From the NCBI GenBank assembly GCA_025331565.1, contig JAFREQ010000003.1:13385001-13449000 (forward strand): a DNA stretch of 64,000 nucleotides, in the 5' to 3' direction. This document shows, piece by piece, positions 14,092 through 24,800 of this stretch. This DNA is from Holacanthus passer. Lineage: Eukaryota; Chordata; Actinopteri; Pomacanthidae. Under the pieces are notes generated by a model. The model did no database searches. It was not told the DNA's origin and worked only from the letters and a program-made list of their open reading frames with translations. Both the position numbers and the translations under genes were made by a program. The first letter of the stretch is position 1; each line of letters begins with the position of its first letter.

Positions 14092-15830
14092 AGCACAAAG
14101 GCCATTTGCTTAGATGATTGTTGGCTTTAGCGCAGAGCTGTCCGAAGGAGCTGTGCTCTCAATCCCAACCGCACCACCCAATACTGCACTAATCTGCCCC
14201 GAAACCCCCTCTGCAGCTCAGACTCTTCTAATCCCTCATAAGAAAGAGGAGCCAGATGGTCATGAACAACTGCTGGAGGGCCTGAGGATGAGCACATGTA
14301 TGGAGATGCCTGGAGTGCCTGCCGCTGTTTACCTTGTGCTTCAAGTTACCACTGTAAGCTCCGCGGAGCGGATGGTGTGTGGGTGGCGAGTGTACTTTCA
14401 AGGATGGATGCGTGATTGCATATGGACAGCGAGTATGCACAGTGAGAAAGAGGAGACCCCTGCCGTACCTGGTGTCATGTTACCGCAGCGCTACGTTACC
14501 CCGTCAGCCCTGAGACGAGATGTAAGAGCTTCAGAGGCGAACCTCCCTACCAGCTGTGGTAACCTTGTGATTCCTGGAGTGTCAGAGGTAGAGCAGCGCT
14601 GTCCCAGGGGTGTCAAGATACAACATGCCTCTCACCCACCCTTCCCAGTATCCCAGAGTGCTCGGGCATCCCGTCCTGACCCCTCACTGACGAGCACACC
14701 CTTTATTCCCAGCTTTGCTAACCTTCAACTGGGCACACAGCTGCCCCAGAATCTAGAGTGCCAGTCAGCCAGCTGCCGATGAGCCTCGAGCTGTCACACA
14801 CTGATGGACAGACCCAGCAGCCCCTCTCCTCCCATGTGGCACTGATTAAACTGCCATTAGGATGGTTCTAGTGGTGGGAAGTAAACAAGAGTATCAACCT
14901 GTGGGAATAGAAGGGAATATGCGGGTGGGTGTTCATTAAGCGAGTCAAAATTCAATTATTGCACCGCAGGGGATGTGCTGCTCTGAGGAAGGTCCCTATG
15001 CCTCCACACAAACACACATGTATGTTCATACGCATGATGACAGAGTGAGTCCTCAAAATCTCAGACTAAAGAGAGAGCTCGCGCACACTCTCAGGACGGA
15101 GGCCAAACATGCTAGGCTCCACATGAATCGGAGGCCACCAGCCTTGAAATCCAAAGCCTCTTTTCCACCTCCCTATTAGTGGTGTGCAGCAGCCGGTTAT
15201 TAGTGGCGGGGTTTTGCCACTGAAAAGGGTTAAGCACAAATTGAGCTAGAAAGAACCTGAGAAGCAAACGCCTTCACACAAATCCCCTGTGACTGCCCCT
15301 CAAGAAGATAGCAGATAATAATGCCCCTGTGACCTTTGCCACAAGTTGACCTGTAACAGCGCACACAGGCAGCTTCTGATCTATTAAACGAGCCGAGCAG
15401 GCCAGAGCTGACACACTACAGGTAACTGATGGGATCACTCTGATAATGTAGTGTCTAATATGGCCTTGATCTATTACATTACGCTCAAAGCTCAAAGAAT
15501 AATGAGCAGTCTGAATTCATCAATTAATGATTAAATCACTATTATGAATTTGTTTGATCAAGAATATATCAACGTGCAAAACCGAGGCGACATTATTTGT
15601 GCTATTCCAGGAAGTGGGTTCTGTCTGTTCAGGTGTTTTAGTAGCTGGACTGTGACCCTGATCAGAACATATATGACAGCATAGCACATGTGGTTTTCTA
15701 TTTGACAGTAGAGGAACAGGTGTTGCTCACATTGACGATGTCAGGTGACGGCTGCCGTGCTTCAGGCTCCTCCTGTCTACATTACAGTTTCATTCATTTC
15801 ATCACTACAGTACATGATTCTACCTCTGGA
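14092..15830. other. intronic stretch with a long open frame, no gene supported
   Basis: Slightly more GC-rich than its surroundings. It contains a 222-codon frame on the plus strand (14114-14782), one of the longest in the window, with no recognisable domain, signal peptide or splice junctions. The remainder is unremarkable. Confidence 0.4.
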
Positions 15831-16062
15831 TAATATTCATATTTTGTTTCATTCTTCATGTACATTATATTTTATGCATATATTTTAATGTCTGCACTAC
15901 TCATGTCCTTGACTCACGGTGGATTCTCGCTTCTCATTTTACTTGTGTGATTTTCTGTTGTACATATTGTATGAGGATTGTAGGAGGGAGCCTCAGAACA
16001 GTCAGGGCCAACAACTGTTTCACTGTAATTGTTGTGCTTATGACGAATAAAGAACTCAACTT
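15831..16062 (+). repeat. decayed LINE-like 3' end
   Basis: An AT-rich lead-in (ATATTTTATGCATATATTTTA) is followed by TTGTACATATTGTATGAGGA, then GTTTCACTGTAATTGTTGTGC and GACGAATAAAGAACTCAACTT. This order (T/A-rich block, TTTCACTG, a modified GACAATAAAG, short terminal repeats) is that of common teleost non-LTR retroposon tails. No reverse transcriptase frame is attached, so it is a truncated copy. Confidence 0.5.
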
Positions 16063-17601
16063 AATGTGTTTAAAATTTCTATCCCCAATTTGAACAAGGC
16101 CTGAGGCGACAAAGAAGTACAGTGCAGACTCTGAGTTCAAAAGAGGTGCTTACATCAAGGTAAGTCGATGTGTGCATTAATGAACCTGACATCAGCGAAG
16201 CTATTCTGACCCTTTCATTCCCTTAAACAAACATTTACATGAAGGCCAAGAGCCCCTGAGCCATTTGTGTGTCTTTGCCAATCACTCTCGCCCTCGCCTC
16301 TGTGGACTGGGTGATGATGTGAGAATGATATGGAGATTTTGCCCTGAAGCGTCCACAGCTTGGGGCCTCGAGAACGGTCACTAGCAACCCTGTTGGTTTC
16401 GTTATATGGAGCGGACAACGGGACAGAGCTCGGCTTGTGTGGTGCATGTGTACGTGTGTGTGTTTTCAATGCTGGCCTGTTCACAGCTGGGCTCAGGCTA
16501 ATGCCCACTCTGTTGCCTCCAATGTGCCCCAGTTAGCACAGCTCACAACCCAGTGACATGGTGGTGCCGGGGTTGGTAAGAGTCCCCGGTGTTGGGATGT
16601 TTTTACGCTTCACGCTTCGCTGCACCCACACAAAAGACTTGGCCTCATAACCCATAAGCCCTCTAATCCATTCTGTAAACATTCAAGGGATGCCCACTTT
16701 TACAACAAATGCCCATGCATGGGTACACAGCAGAGCCTGCCACACGCTGGCCAGGTTTGTCTGGGTGAAATCTATTTGTGAGTAAATTTGGCATGGAAAG
16801 CACTATGACATTATGATTCTTTTTTTCCCCTATTATCACTCTAATTACTACAAACATGGATAATTACAATCAGTTTTAATTACACAGATTGGGCCAAATG
16901 TCCCGATGCAGCGAATTCTGCACTTTACCTATAATTTTCTATTTCTATTATAGGTCACAGCTTTTGCCAAGAGCGAAGACTTCTCATTAAAAGGGCAAAT
17001 AATGAAATGAAGCACATAAATCAGATCATCTCCTCCGGATTCACTTGAAACCGTCTGACCACCTCGCTCATATTCCCCTGCTGCATATTGTGTTGCTCAT
17101 CAATATAACCGCACTGTGGAGACAGATACTCTTTCACTGGCATGCCAAAAGGAGCATTTCAACTCCATGTTCACTGTAAATCATATAACCATGTGAATGA
17201 GTGACCCTAATGAACCCATGTCCCCCTTACCCCCCCCACCCAACAGTCACATACAAAAGGAGACCTGGTGCAATGCCACTGACTCTGTCATGACATCCAG
17301 GAATAGCAACATGCACAGAGAGGAACAGGCATAAAGAGCCTGATGTAATAATTAGAAACACATTATTGCACTGACAACCATCACTCTGCCGTAATGTTTT
17401 CTGATCTGAACATTTGAGAAAACTTCACATTCGTCACCACAGACATGGATAATGATCAATGCTGAGCTGCTAAAGCCAGATCCACTCTGTCAGCATCGTC
17501 TTCTGAGCCACATCTGCACATTTGTAGAATTAACATCAACCAAATCAATGCGAACAAGCGTGATGAGAAAAAAAACATGAAGAAAATGATGAGCCACTTA
17601 C
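16063..17601. other. intron sequence next to the tspan9 exon
   Basis: No repeat or further exon seen. It begins on the gene strand with the consensus donor GTAAGTGGC at 17601. A CCCCCCC run is near 17231-17238. Confidence 0.5.
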
Positions 17602-17681
17602 CCAGAAGATGAGATTGAAGATGAACATCATATACTTCAAGCAGCAGAGGCAGCCTCTTGCCATGTTGCACTTCTTGAATT
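17602..17681 (-). other. tspan9: alternative short tspan9 exon (internal 3' splice site)
   Basis: Inside the long exon, minus-strand sequence just above 17682 reads as a pyrimidine tract ending CCTTTTAG, an acceptable 3' splice site. The exon then begins AATTCAAGAAGTGCAAC and reaches ATG 17664 (context AACATGG, A at -3 and G at +4) after 17 nt. This 80-nt exon would give the usual tetraspanin-9 N-terminus with no extension. It competes with the acceptor at 18087. Which one predominates cannot be told from sequence. Confidence 0.55.
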
Positions 17682-17970
17682 CTAAAAGGAACACAAAGGA
17701 TAGATCCAGGTAAAAGACCACGTATTTGCTGCCTTTGGGTGAGCTGTACTTGTTGTTGGTCTTGTCTCCCGTGTTGGCGTCAGCTGCCGCTCCAGCCTGC
17801 CCCTGCTGCGTGTTTTTGCGTGGCCCCGTGGAGCCGTAGAAAGCGCCGGCAGTGAAGCCTCGGCCGCCAAACGGGCGGCCAGACGTGGAGGCTTGAGCAA
17901 AATCGGAGTCGCGGCTGTCTACGGAGGGGCTACGGTGAATGGCTGACTCCTCACTGCTGGACTTCTCCAT
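17602..17970 (-). CDS. tspan9: tetraspanin-9, first coding exon (long N-terminal form)
   Basis: Tetraspanins are four-pass membrane proteins that organise membrane microdomains with integrins and other partners. The last 21 codons (17664-17602) begin MARGCLCCLKYMMF and run into the first transmembrane helix. This matches the known start of vertebrate tetraspanin-9, and the exon ends after Trp at TGG|GTAAGT (intron begins 17601), where this family splits. The frame is also open upstream for 102 codons to ATG 17970, which has A at -3, G at +4 and an in-frame TAG two codons before it. The extension is Ser/Gly/Ala-rich with acidic and RSPS-like residues early, a Gly/Arg-rich centre, a Lys/Asn-rich stretch, then a hydrophobic run (VVFYLDLSFVFLLEF) before Met103. 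Its third codon positions are mostly G or C, as in real coding sequence. I do not recognise the extension as a known domain. Later exons (rest of TM1, large loop, TM2-4) were not seen in the window. Identity of the last 21 codons is near certain; use of the upstream ATG is inferred. Confidence 0.85.
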
Positions 17971-18022
17971 GCTCTAAGGCTGCAGCTGCTGATGAAGGGC
18001 TCCCTGACGCACAGTCTACCAT
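17951..18022 (-). promoter_or_regulatory. uORF overlapping the long-form tspan9 start
   Basis: ATG at 18022 has A at -3 and G at +4, so it should be recognised efficiently. It encodes 23 residues (MVDCASGSPSSAAALEHG...) and stops at TGA ending at 17951, in a frame different from and overlapping the ATG at 17970. Overlapping uORFs with good context usually lower initiation at the start they overlap, and reinitiation then tends to occur further downstream, here possibly at Met103 (17664). It is present only in transcripts using the 18087 acceptor. Confidence 0.5.
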
Positions 18023-18086
18023 AGTCTCAGAGATGACAGGACAGGACAAGTCACCCTCCAAACCTCCACTGCTTCACACTCTGAAG
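17971..18086 (-). other. tspan9: 5' UTR part of the tspan9 coding exon
   Basis: On the minus strand a strong 3' splice site ends at 18087: a long T-rich tract (about 18090-18115) followed by TTTTTAG, then exon sequence starting CTTCAGAGTG. From there to the ATG at 17970 is 116 nt of leader. It holds one upstream ATG (18022). An acceptor here means that at least one non-coding exon lies further upstream (higher coordinates). Seen: splice signal and leader. Inferred: that it is used. Confidence 0.6.
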
Positions 18087-18321
18087 CTAAAAATAAAAAA
18101 AAAAGACAAAAAGCCTCACAGAAGCACAACTACATCCACCTCAAAGCACTCAGTTGAGCAGGAAAGTAGTGAGCAGTGAGCAGAGCTGCACTGTCCAGGC
18201 TCCTCTGCCGTCCACTGTCTTCTGCTGGCTGTCTTGCTGTGGCAGTCCTGAAGTAGCTGTGCAGAAGGGTCCTGCGAGGAGCATTACCCCTCACCTCACT
18301 GTCTTTCCAGGAAGAACTTAC
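18087..18321 (-). other. putative short intron in the tspan9 5' UTR
   Basis: The donor GTAAGTTCTTC starts at 18321 (full match to GTAAGT, though the exon ends in GCT rather than CAG). The strong T-rich acceptor ends at 18087. The 235-nt spacing suits a compact fish intron. The acceptor could also take a far-upstream exon instead. Confidence 0.4.
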
Positions 18322-18546
18322 AGCACTCCCTCTATCCCCTCCTGTGATATCACCCTCCTCCCGTGCTGCTTATGGCCGTGCCCTGCTGCTCCAGAGGGAG
18401 AAAGACCCCACCGAGTCTCAGCTGCTCTGCTTCCACCTCCTCTTGCTGACCTGGTAACTTTTCTCCCTCCCTCACTCTCCTCCTCCTCCTCCTCCTCCTC
18501 TTTGCACTGCTCCTTCTCTGTCCTCCTTTTCTCAACGTGCTCTGAT

Positions 18547-18599
18547 GCTCTCTCTCTCTCTCTCTCCCCTCACTCTCTCTCTCTCGCTCTCTCTCTCTG
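18547..18599. repeat. (TC)n microsatellite
   Basis: Interrupted TC dinucleotide tract of about 53 nt, immediately upstream (gene sense) of the putative tspan9 first exon. On the gene strand it is a GAGA tract. Confidence 0.95.
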
Positions 18600-18748
18600 A
18601 GTGTGCCTGTCCTCTCTAGTGTACCATTCTGCGCTCAGCGGCTCAGTCCTCCGCACTGCCTGCGCTCTGGCTGATGTGCTATTATCGGCAGACGCAACTA
18701 ACGGGCATTCCCTATCTCCCAACAAGAGCGCTGCCCTCCACCACCCAA

Positions 18749-18787
18749 CTCTCTCCCTCTCTCTCGCTCTCTCTCTCTCTCTCCCTC
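18749..18787. repeat. (TC)n microsatellite, second tract
   Basis: A second TC-rich tract of about 39 nt, about 150 nt from the first and within the promoter-like region. Confidence 0.9.
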
Positions 18788-18890
18788 AGCCCCTCCCCAC
18801 TGCTGAGCACACAGCCAATGCAGCAGCTGCAGCCAGAGCCGGGCTCCTCCTCTCCCACTCCCCGCATCTTTAATAAGCCCATCACTCTGT

Positions 18891-21800
18891 TTGCTTTGAC
18901 TATACATGTTCAGCAATTTCATCTCTGCTGTCAGGGAGAATTGAGAGACCAGAGATGAATTCAAGAATATCAAACAAACAATGAAGTGTCATGGTTACTG
19001 TAGATGAGTAAAGAGTGTGTGTGTGTGTATGAGAGATGGAAACTGCTGGTGGCCTTGTTTGCATGCAAAGAGCTCTCACTGTCAGACTACTGACGACACA
19101 GTTACCTGCCATTTCACACATGCCAGTACGGCTTTTTACACTGTTTTAATTTGTAGTCTGTAATTTCATTCATGAATGCTGCGAAAAATAAAACACAGTT
19201 AACAGATTTATCATATATTTCAGAAAACCAGACAGAAACATGAGCTATCACTCGAGTGACTTCATCTGATCTGGGTAGTGGCGACAGTACCGAGCTGCAT
19301 GCTGTTGCTTATTCATCACTGCGCTGCCCACATCCATGTAAGGGGACCCAATTAACTTGCAGAGTCCAGGCGCTGGAATTATGGCGCCATGTGAAGCACG
19401 GAAAGGGGATAGTGGCTTTAAGGTGCTGAACGCTCTCCGATGTAAAGCAAGCGTCAAACACTGATATGATTCGCACACCAAACTGACAAGATATCATATA
19501 GATTTGATTACTCGAGCAGCAACGTGTGCATATCACGAGAGGGCAAATGGTAAAAGATCCTTCAGGTAGCGACTGTATTCAAGAGCCGGCCGAGATTCAT
19601 TCCTTCAGGTGACAGTGGGAATAATAATATAATTGCCCTTCCTGACTCCCACAATCAACTTTCTCCATGACTGTCAAGCTGAAGCAGGTCTGCCGCAACA
19701 GTGCACATTGTTCTGCTGCGGTAATGGTCTTCTGTCAGCCGAGCGCCGGCCACGGCTCAGCCTCCAGACAGATGGAGGGAGAGTTTCAACCCAACAGTTT
19801 TAAAGGTAAATCCAGTAATGCCCAATCGACATAGACAAGCTAATCCAACCTTCTTCAGTTTTACCATTATAGAGTAAAAAACAGCCTCGAGCATGTAGTG
19901 TGGTTCTAATGCAAACAAATGATGTAGGTTATGGTTGTGACTTAACAGCAATTGAAAGTATGATGGTTTAAGAGCTATAAAATATTTGCCTATGAAATCC
20001 TATTTACTCCTGGATCCTTTAGTTTTGATTTCAAAGAGTTGTAGATGCCACTCTCATGTCTGTTTTTGCGCTTCAGTTTTTGTAGGGATTCAACAAATCA
20101 GATACAGTGTGCTAATTAGTGAGCTTAAGAGGCGCTGGTAGGCGGATTTTATTACCTTTGGAGAGCGGTATCAATCTCAATTGTTACTGAAAAAGTCATC
20201 ACTTTAAGTAAATGTTCTGTTTGTACTTGTGTTATAGAGAGATAGAAAATACAGCTATATGTTGGATATGAAGATTGTATGTTTCTCATGAACTCTCACA
20301 GCATGTAGAGCATTGCTGCTGTCAGGAGAAAATCATATCTTGACCATGCATTATTGGAGGTTGATATGTGGCTTTGAAAAGCTTTAATTTACTGAAAGAT
20401 TACAGAACGATCAGAATGTCACACATTGAAGTTAAGAGTATTTGATCTGACATCAGTGTTTTAACAGATCATTTACATCAGCCATCACAAAGCCTCATGT
20501 TCCAGAGACAGATCTATTGTCTGCAAAAGGCAGCGACTCCAAATGATTAAGACAAACTCATCATTAATACAGCTGCCAAAGGTAGACATGATGAAAATAG
20601 CTTTTCACAAGTTACAAGTGACAAGGTTTCCCATCACCCCCTTTGTGAAAAGCTGCAAAGACTGTCACAATCCAAGCGCTTTCCATCCAGTGAGCTTTCA
20701 GGCCCTTAACTTCAAATTCAATACAATCTGCGTCAGCGCTGCTCTCTGTGAGAGTTACACACATTTATCAGAGCTCAGTGGGGCTCTTAGTGTGCATGTT
20801 ACTGATTCCTCAAGTAGCCCGAAGGACACATCCGAGCCCGCTCCCTCCAGAGCCACGCACAGATCCATCCATCGACTCGGAGCAACGGGACTCTGCGCGC
20901 CTGCATTAGGTTGAGGGGGTAAAGCGAGACGGAGAGAGAAACAAAGCGAGACTCGGGAGAAATGGATGTATGTAGGATGACACAGAGGAGTGGAGGCTTG
21001 GAGGGAAGATGAAAAATATGCGGAGCAGAGCACAGCAGACCAGAGCGGGGAGCCTGGGCCGAGATGGAGGAGCTGAGTGGGATGAGATTGTATTCAAACA
21101 TTCTCTATGATGCTGAGTAAATCTGCCAGCTCCTTCAACATGCTGTATGTATGTTGCAGAGACAGACGGGACCGAGGAGATTAGAGTTCAGAGGGATTCG
21201 ACGGGGGGCTCAAGCAGAACTCATCCCACAGTGTTTCACAAAAACATGAACACTTAAGCCTCAGTCAGGGCGCTGGGACTATGAACACATAATGACAGTA
21301 ATAATGAGCGGTGGGTTTGGGTATGGGTTTGGTTTGTTATCTTTGCATGATGGGCAGTCAGCAAGATGTGTGGTCTAGATGATGAAGATATTACAGCTTC
21401 CAAACAACAGGGGGTAAAGTGAAATTTACTCAAAGTCTGTTGCTGTCTAATTATACAATTAAAGACCTGTGCAAAGAAACCCTTCATTATTTATACAGAT
21501 TTGCAGCTGAATGACTCTCTAAGTCTCTCCTGCTGCTTCAAATAGGTTCTTTAACAATATTTTATCTCTAACATTTTACTAATTCCATGTCAACAAACAA
21601 TGGCTGAACCTTAAATATTTTATAGATGATTACATTTCTTTGTTAGGACGTCAACACCAGATGCTTTCTGAAATTCATCAGAACGAGATAAAAAATATAA
21701 TTTTTCACACACTCAATGAACTGTAGCCTTAACATCCTCTTATTTGAGTTGCATTATTCATCAGGGATGTAAAGAGGCACTTTTATATAGAGACAAAATA

Positions 21801-24800
21801 AAGAGGCGGCACTTGATGAATAAACTTTATAACTTGCTGGTTCCATTTTTTATGAGGCAAATATTATGTAGGTGGAAAAGGCAATAAACAAATATTATTA
21901 CTGTGTTCACTTCGATGATCATTTCAAGCCTTGCAGCACTGCTATAGATTTGAGATCATCTGACAGGGTTTAGACCCTGACTTTACAGCAATCTATTAAT
22001 TATATAATTATATTTATCATTGAATTTGTCTTTATCTAACATTTATGTTTCATGTCTTTATCACCATATATTATACAGTAACATACTTCATGTTATAGAC
22101 ACTCAACGAGGATTTTAGTTTTTTAATTTTAAAAGGGCTGCTGTAATTGTACAGTTGCATAACCTTCTGACTTTCATTGGATTTTTTTTTTGAGGTTCTC
22201 TAAAAACAGAGAGATTTATCTACCTGTTGACTTTCACAGGTGGCAACACACTGATCAGAGCTGATGACTGTCAGAGAAATACCAACACTTTCATAAAGCT
22301 GGGGACGTGCAAGAAACAATGGTCAGAATTGAAGCAGCAGTGGCCAAAATATTTTGACTTTTAGTTCCTGGTATGGGTTAAGCTCCAAAAACCTGCATTT
22401 CCCATAATGCAACTCAATTACAGGTTTACATTTGACCTTCCTGGGCCAGTAAACACCCACGTTCTTAAAAACTCCACACATGCTCTCTGTTAGACATTCA
22501 TATAAAGTTCCCTGCAGTAGATGTTAGACAACATATAAAAGACCCAAATCGAAAACACCACATCCAATAATTTAGTTAAGTCTGGCACCAAGAGAACATT
22601 TTGCGACAGGCTGATTTTATTAGCAGATTATTCCAGTTTACTGTTTAACCAGAGGCCGCAATCAGAGTTCTTCATTTCCATCAAAGTCCAGTTTACAGAA
22701 ATAACATGTTGACAACAACAGTCTTTTTAAGAAAAGACTGTAACTACACAGTAAAGCTCAGAATCCAAACCCAATCTTAACACCATCAGCCGCAGCCAGA
22801 GGAAGGTTCGGTTAGTAATGTACCACATAACAAGATAGATGGATAGAATATGAACTGGGAAAGGCATAAAAAAAGAAACCCACTCATGGTATATAGTGCT
22901 TTGTATTATGAGCTGAAATATGTTTTTGATAAAGCGAGTTCTTGGTGCACTTTATCTGTGAAGCCTGTAAAAAATGACAGAGCAGTTTGTTTGTGTGAAA
23001 GCTGGGTTTGCTTGAGAGAATGTTTTTTTGATACTATAACATAATATATGAGAGTGTCTGGTAAGCCTGTGTGTGTGTGTGTATCTGTGTATATCAGTGT
23101 GTCTTTTTCAATACTTTAGTTTTTGGTTTTGTTTTGATAGATTTTATTCCCTGATGCTTGCATTTGTCAGATTTTATATATTTTACACTGGATATTTTTT
23201 TTTTTCCATTTTGTTGCTGGTTATTTCAAGACTTTGCAAGAGTCTGGTTACTAGTAATATTATTTGACATTGTATACACTGCACGACTTATTAGGGTATT
23301 CATCAAAGAATTATTGATAGATTTATTGATAATGAAATCATTAAATGTGGCATTAATGAAATCTCTTTTGCCTAAAATATCTCTGATAAAAGATGTTTTC
23401 AACACAGATGATCTACTTATGGAAATATGTAAAGTTTGAAGGTGGAGATAAACAAAAGTAAATGACATCAAATTAGTTTTCACTCACATATGATGCCGAA
23501 ATCTCCATCATATTTACTTCTCTGTTGATGGATTGGTGGCTAATTAAGTGTTCATGACTTCAATTCAATCAGGTTTTCTTTTTAATTCGATTTGCTGTAT
23601 GAAAATTGTTTTCATTAAATCACCTCCCAGGATCTTTGTGAGATGCCTCGAGAAGGAATTAAAATTTAGACCCACTATTTTTAGCCAAATTAATGAACAG
23701 AACCATGTCTTTCATGGGGAAAATGTCAACATGTTTTTTGATGTCTTTGATATCCTGCCACTGAATGTCTCATTGAATGATTTTCTGACTGGAATTAAAT
23801 CCTGACAATCACAGCCACAGTCACAAGGTTATCTCACAAGACAGCATCCCAAAAATAAAACACCGGCTCTATTAAAACGTCAATCGAAGACGCTTTAAGA
23901 GGATGTTTTTTTTAAAATGACAGTGTGAGGGTGTCACTGCGGAGGAATGTAACTGGGGTCCTCTGAAGTGCACTGATTCAAGCCTTCAGAAAGGGGGACA
24001 AAGAATGTCTACTGGATAATTACTGGCTAATTTGTCTTTGCTCATATTACATGAGGAATTAGTGCCGCATAGTTTTGGCCAGTCTGTCTGAAACCGTATC
24101 AGACCTGCAGACACACAGTATATGACATGCAACAGCACATGATCCTGGTGTGAATGTATGATCAAGGTCTGAGCATAAGGAGAGGATTAAAACTACAAAG
24201 GGCTTCATCCCACACAATATGTCACTGTCAGTGGCCTTCTGAATGTTGGGCCAAGTCTGTTGCTGTGGACGCAAAACACTGGCAACATGACATGCCCTGT
24301 GTGGACCACATATTGTGTAAAAGGACAAACTAATCAAGACAAGAAGACAAGGACATGTTTTGCCTCAACTCCTGGTTAAAGTGTGTGGAGTGATGTGCTA
24401 ACAAGCTATTACTTCTGATGTCTGCCTCGTCTTCCACATCAAATTAAAATCAGATGTCAATCTGCTTTGATATTTATGGTTCTATCTTGCCCTTTTATGA
24501 CGCTCTGAATATTACCCTCTGAGATGAGGCCGGCCAGACAGTGCTGCCATTCTTCAGTCACTCTTGGGTGATTTGCAACCAGAAAGTCAATAAAGGTGTC
24601 TGGAAAGGGTGTTAATTAGGAATTTATGGCATCACGTTCCTCCTGAAGATCCAGTTGTGATAGCATGTGACGGCTGCAGATTCCAAAGCTGGAATAGATC
24701 AAGCGTTGCTTCTTAAAGTCAAATGCTCTCAACGCTGACCCCGTCGGGACAATCAAGTTGGTGTTGACTGACCTTTTACAAAGCCGGGCTCTATTCCATC

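Larger units (their letters stand above)
1..17601 (-). other. tspan9 intron after the first coding exon (partial)
   Basis: By position this is the intron that follows the donor at 17601; its acceptor is beyond the left edge. I looked for the next tetraspanin exon (rest of TM1, conserved Gly-rich turn, TM2, and the ENKC stretch) on the minus strand and did not find it. The sequence is AT-rich, with scattered homopolymers and microsatellites listed separately and few transposon remnants. No RNA gene was recognised. Confidence 0.6.
18322..18890 (-). promoter_or_regulatory. putative tspan9 first exon and promoter region
   Basis: This region is pyrimidine-rich on the plus strand, so purine-rich (GA)n on the gene strand. 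It contains (CTC)n around 18476-18500 and two (TC)n tracts. A CCAAT box is at 18815-18819, a GGGGAGGGG-like GC box near 18790-18800 (minus), and an AT-rich GCTTATTAAAG near 18868-18880 (minus). GA tracts with GC and CCAAT boxes next to a 5' UTR donor fit a promoter plus non-coding first exon. No transcription start can be fixed by eye, and the motif order is not ideal. Confidence 0.35.

Noticed and set aside
23073..23439. Phe/Leu/Ile-rich frames resembling membrane proteins
   Set aside because: AT-rich, T-rich low-complexity DNA yields hydrophobic residues in several frames; no family pattern.
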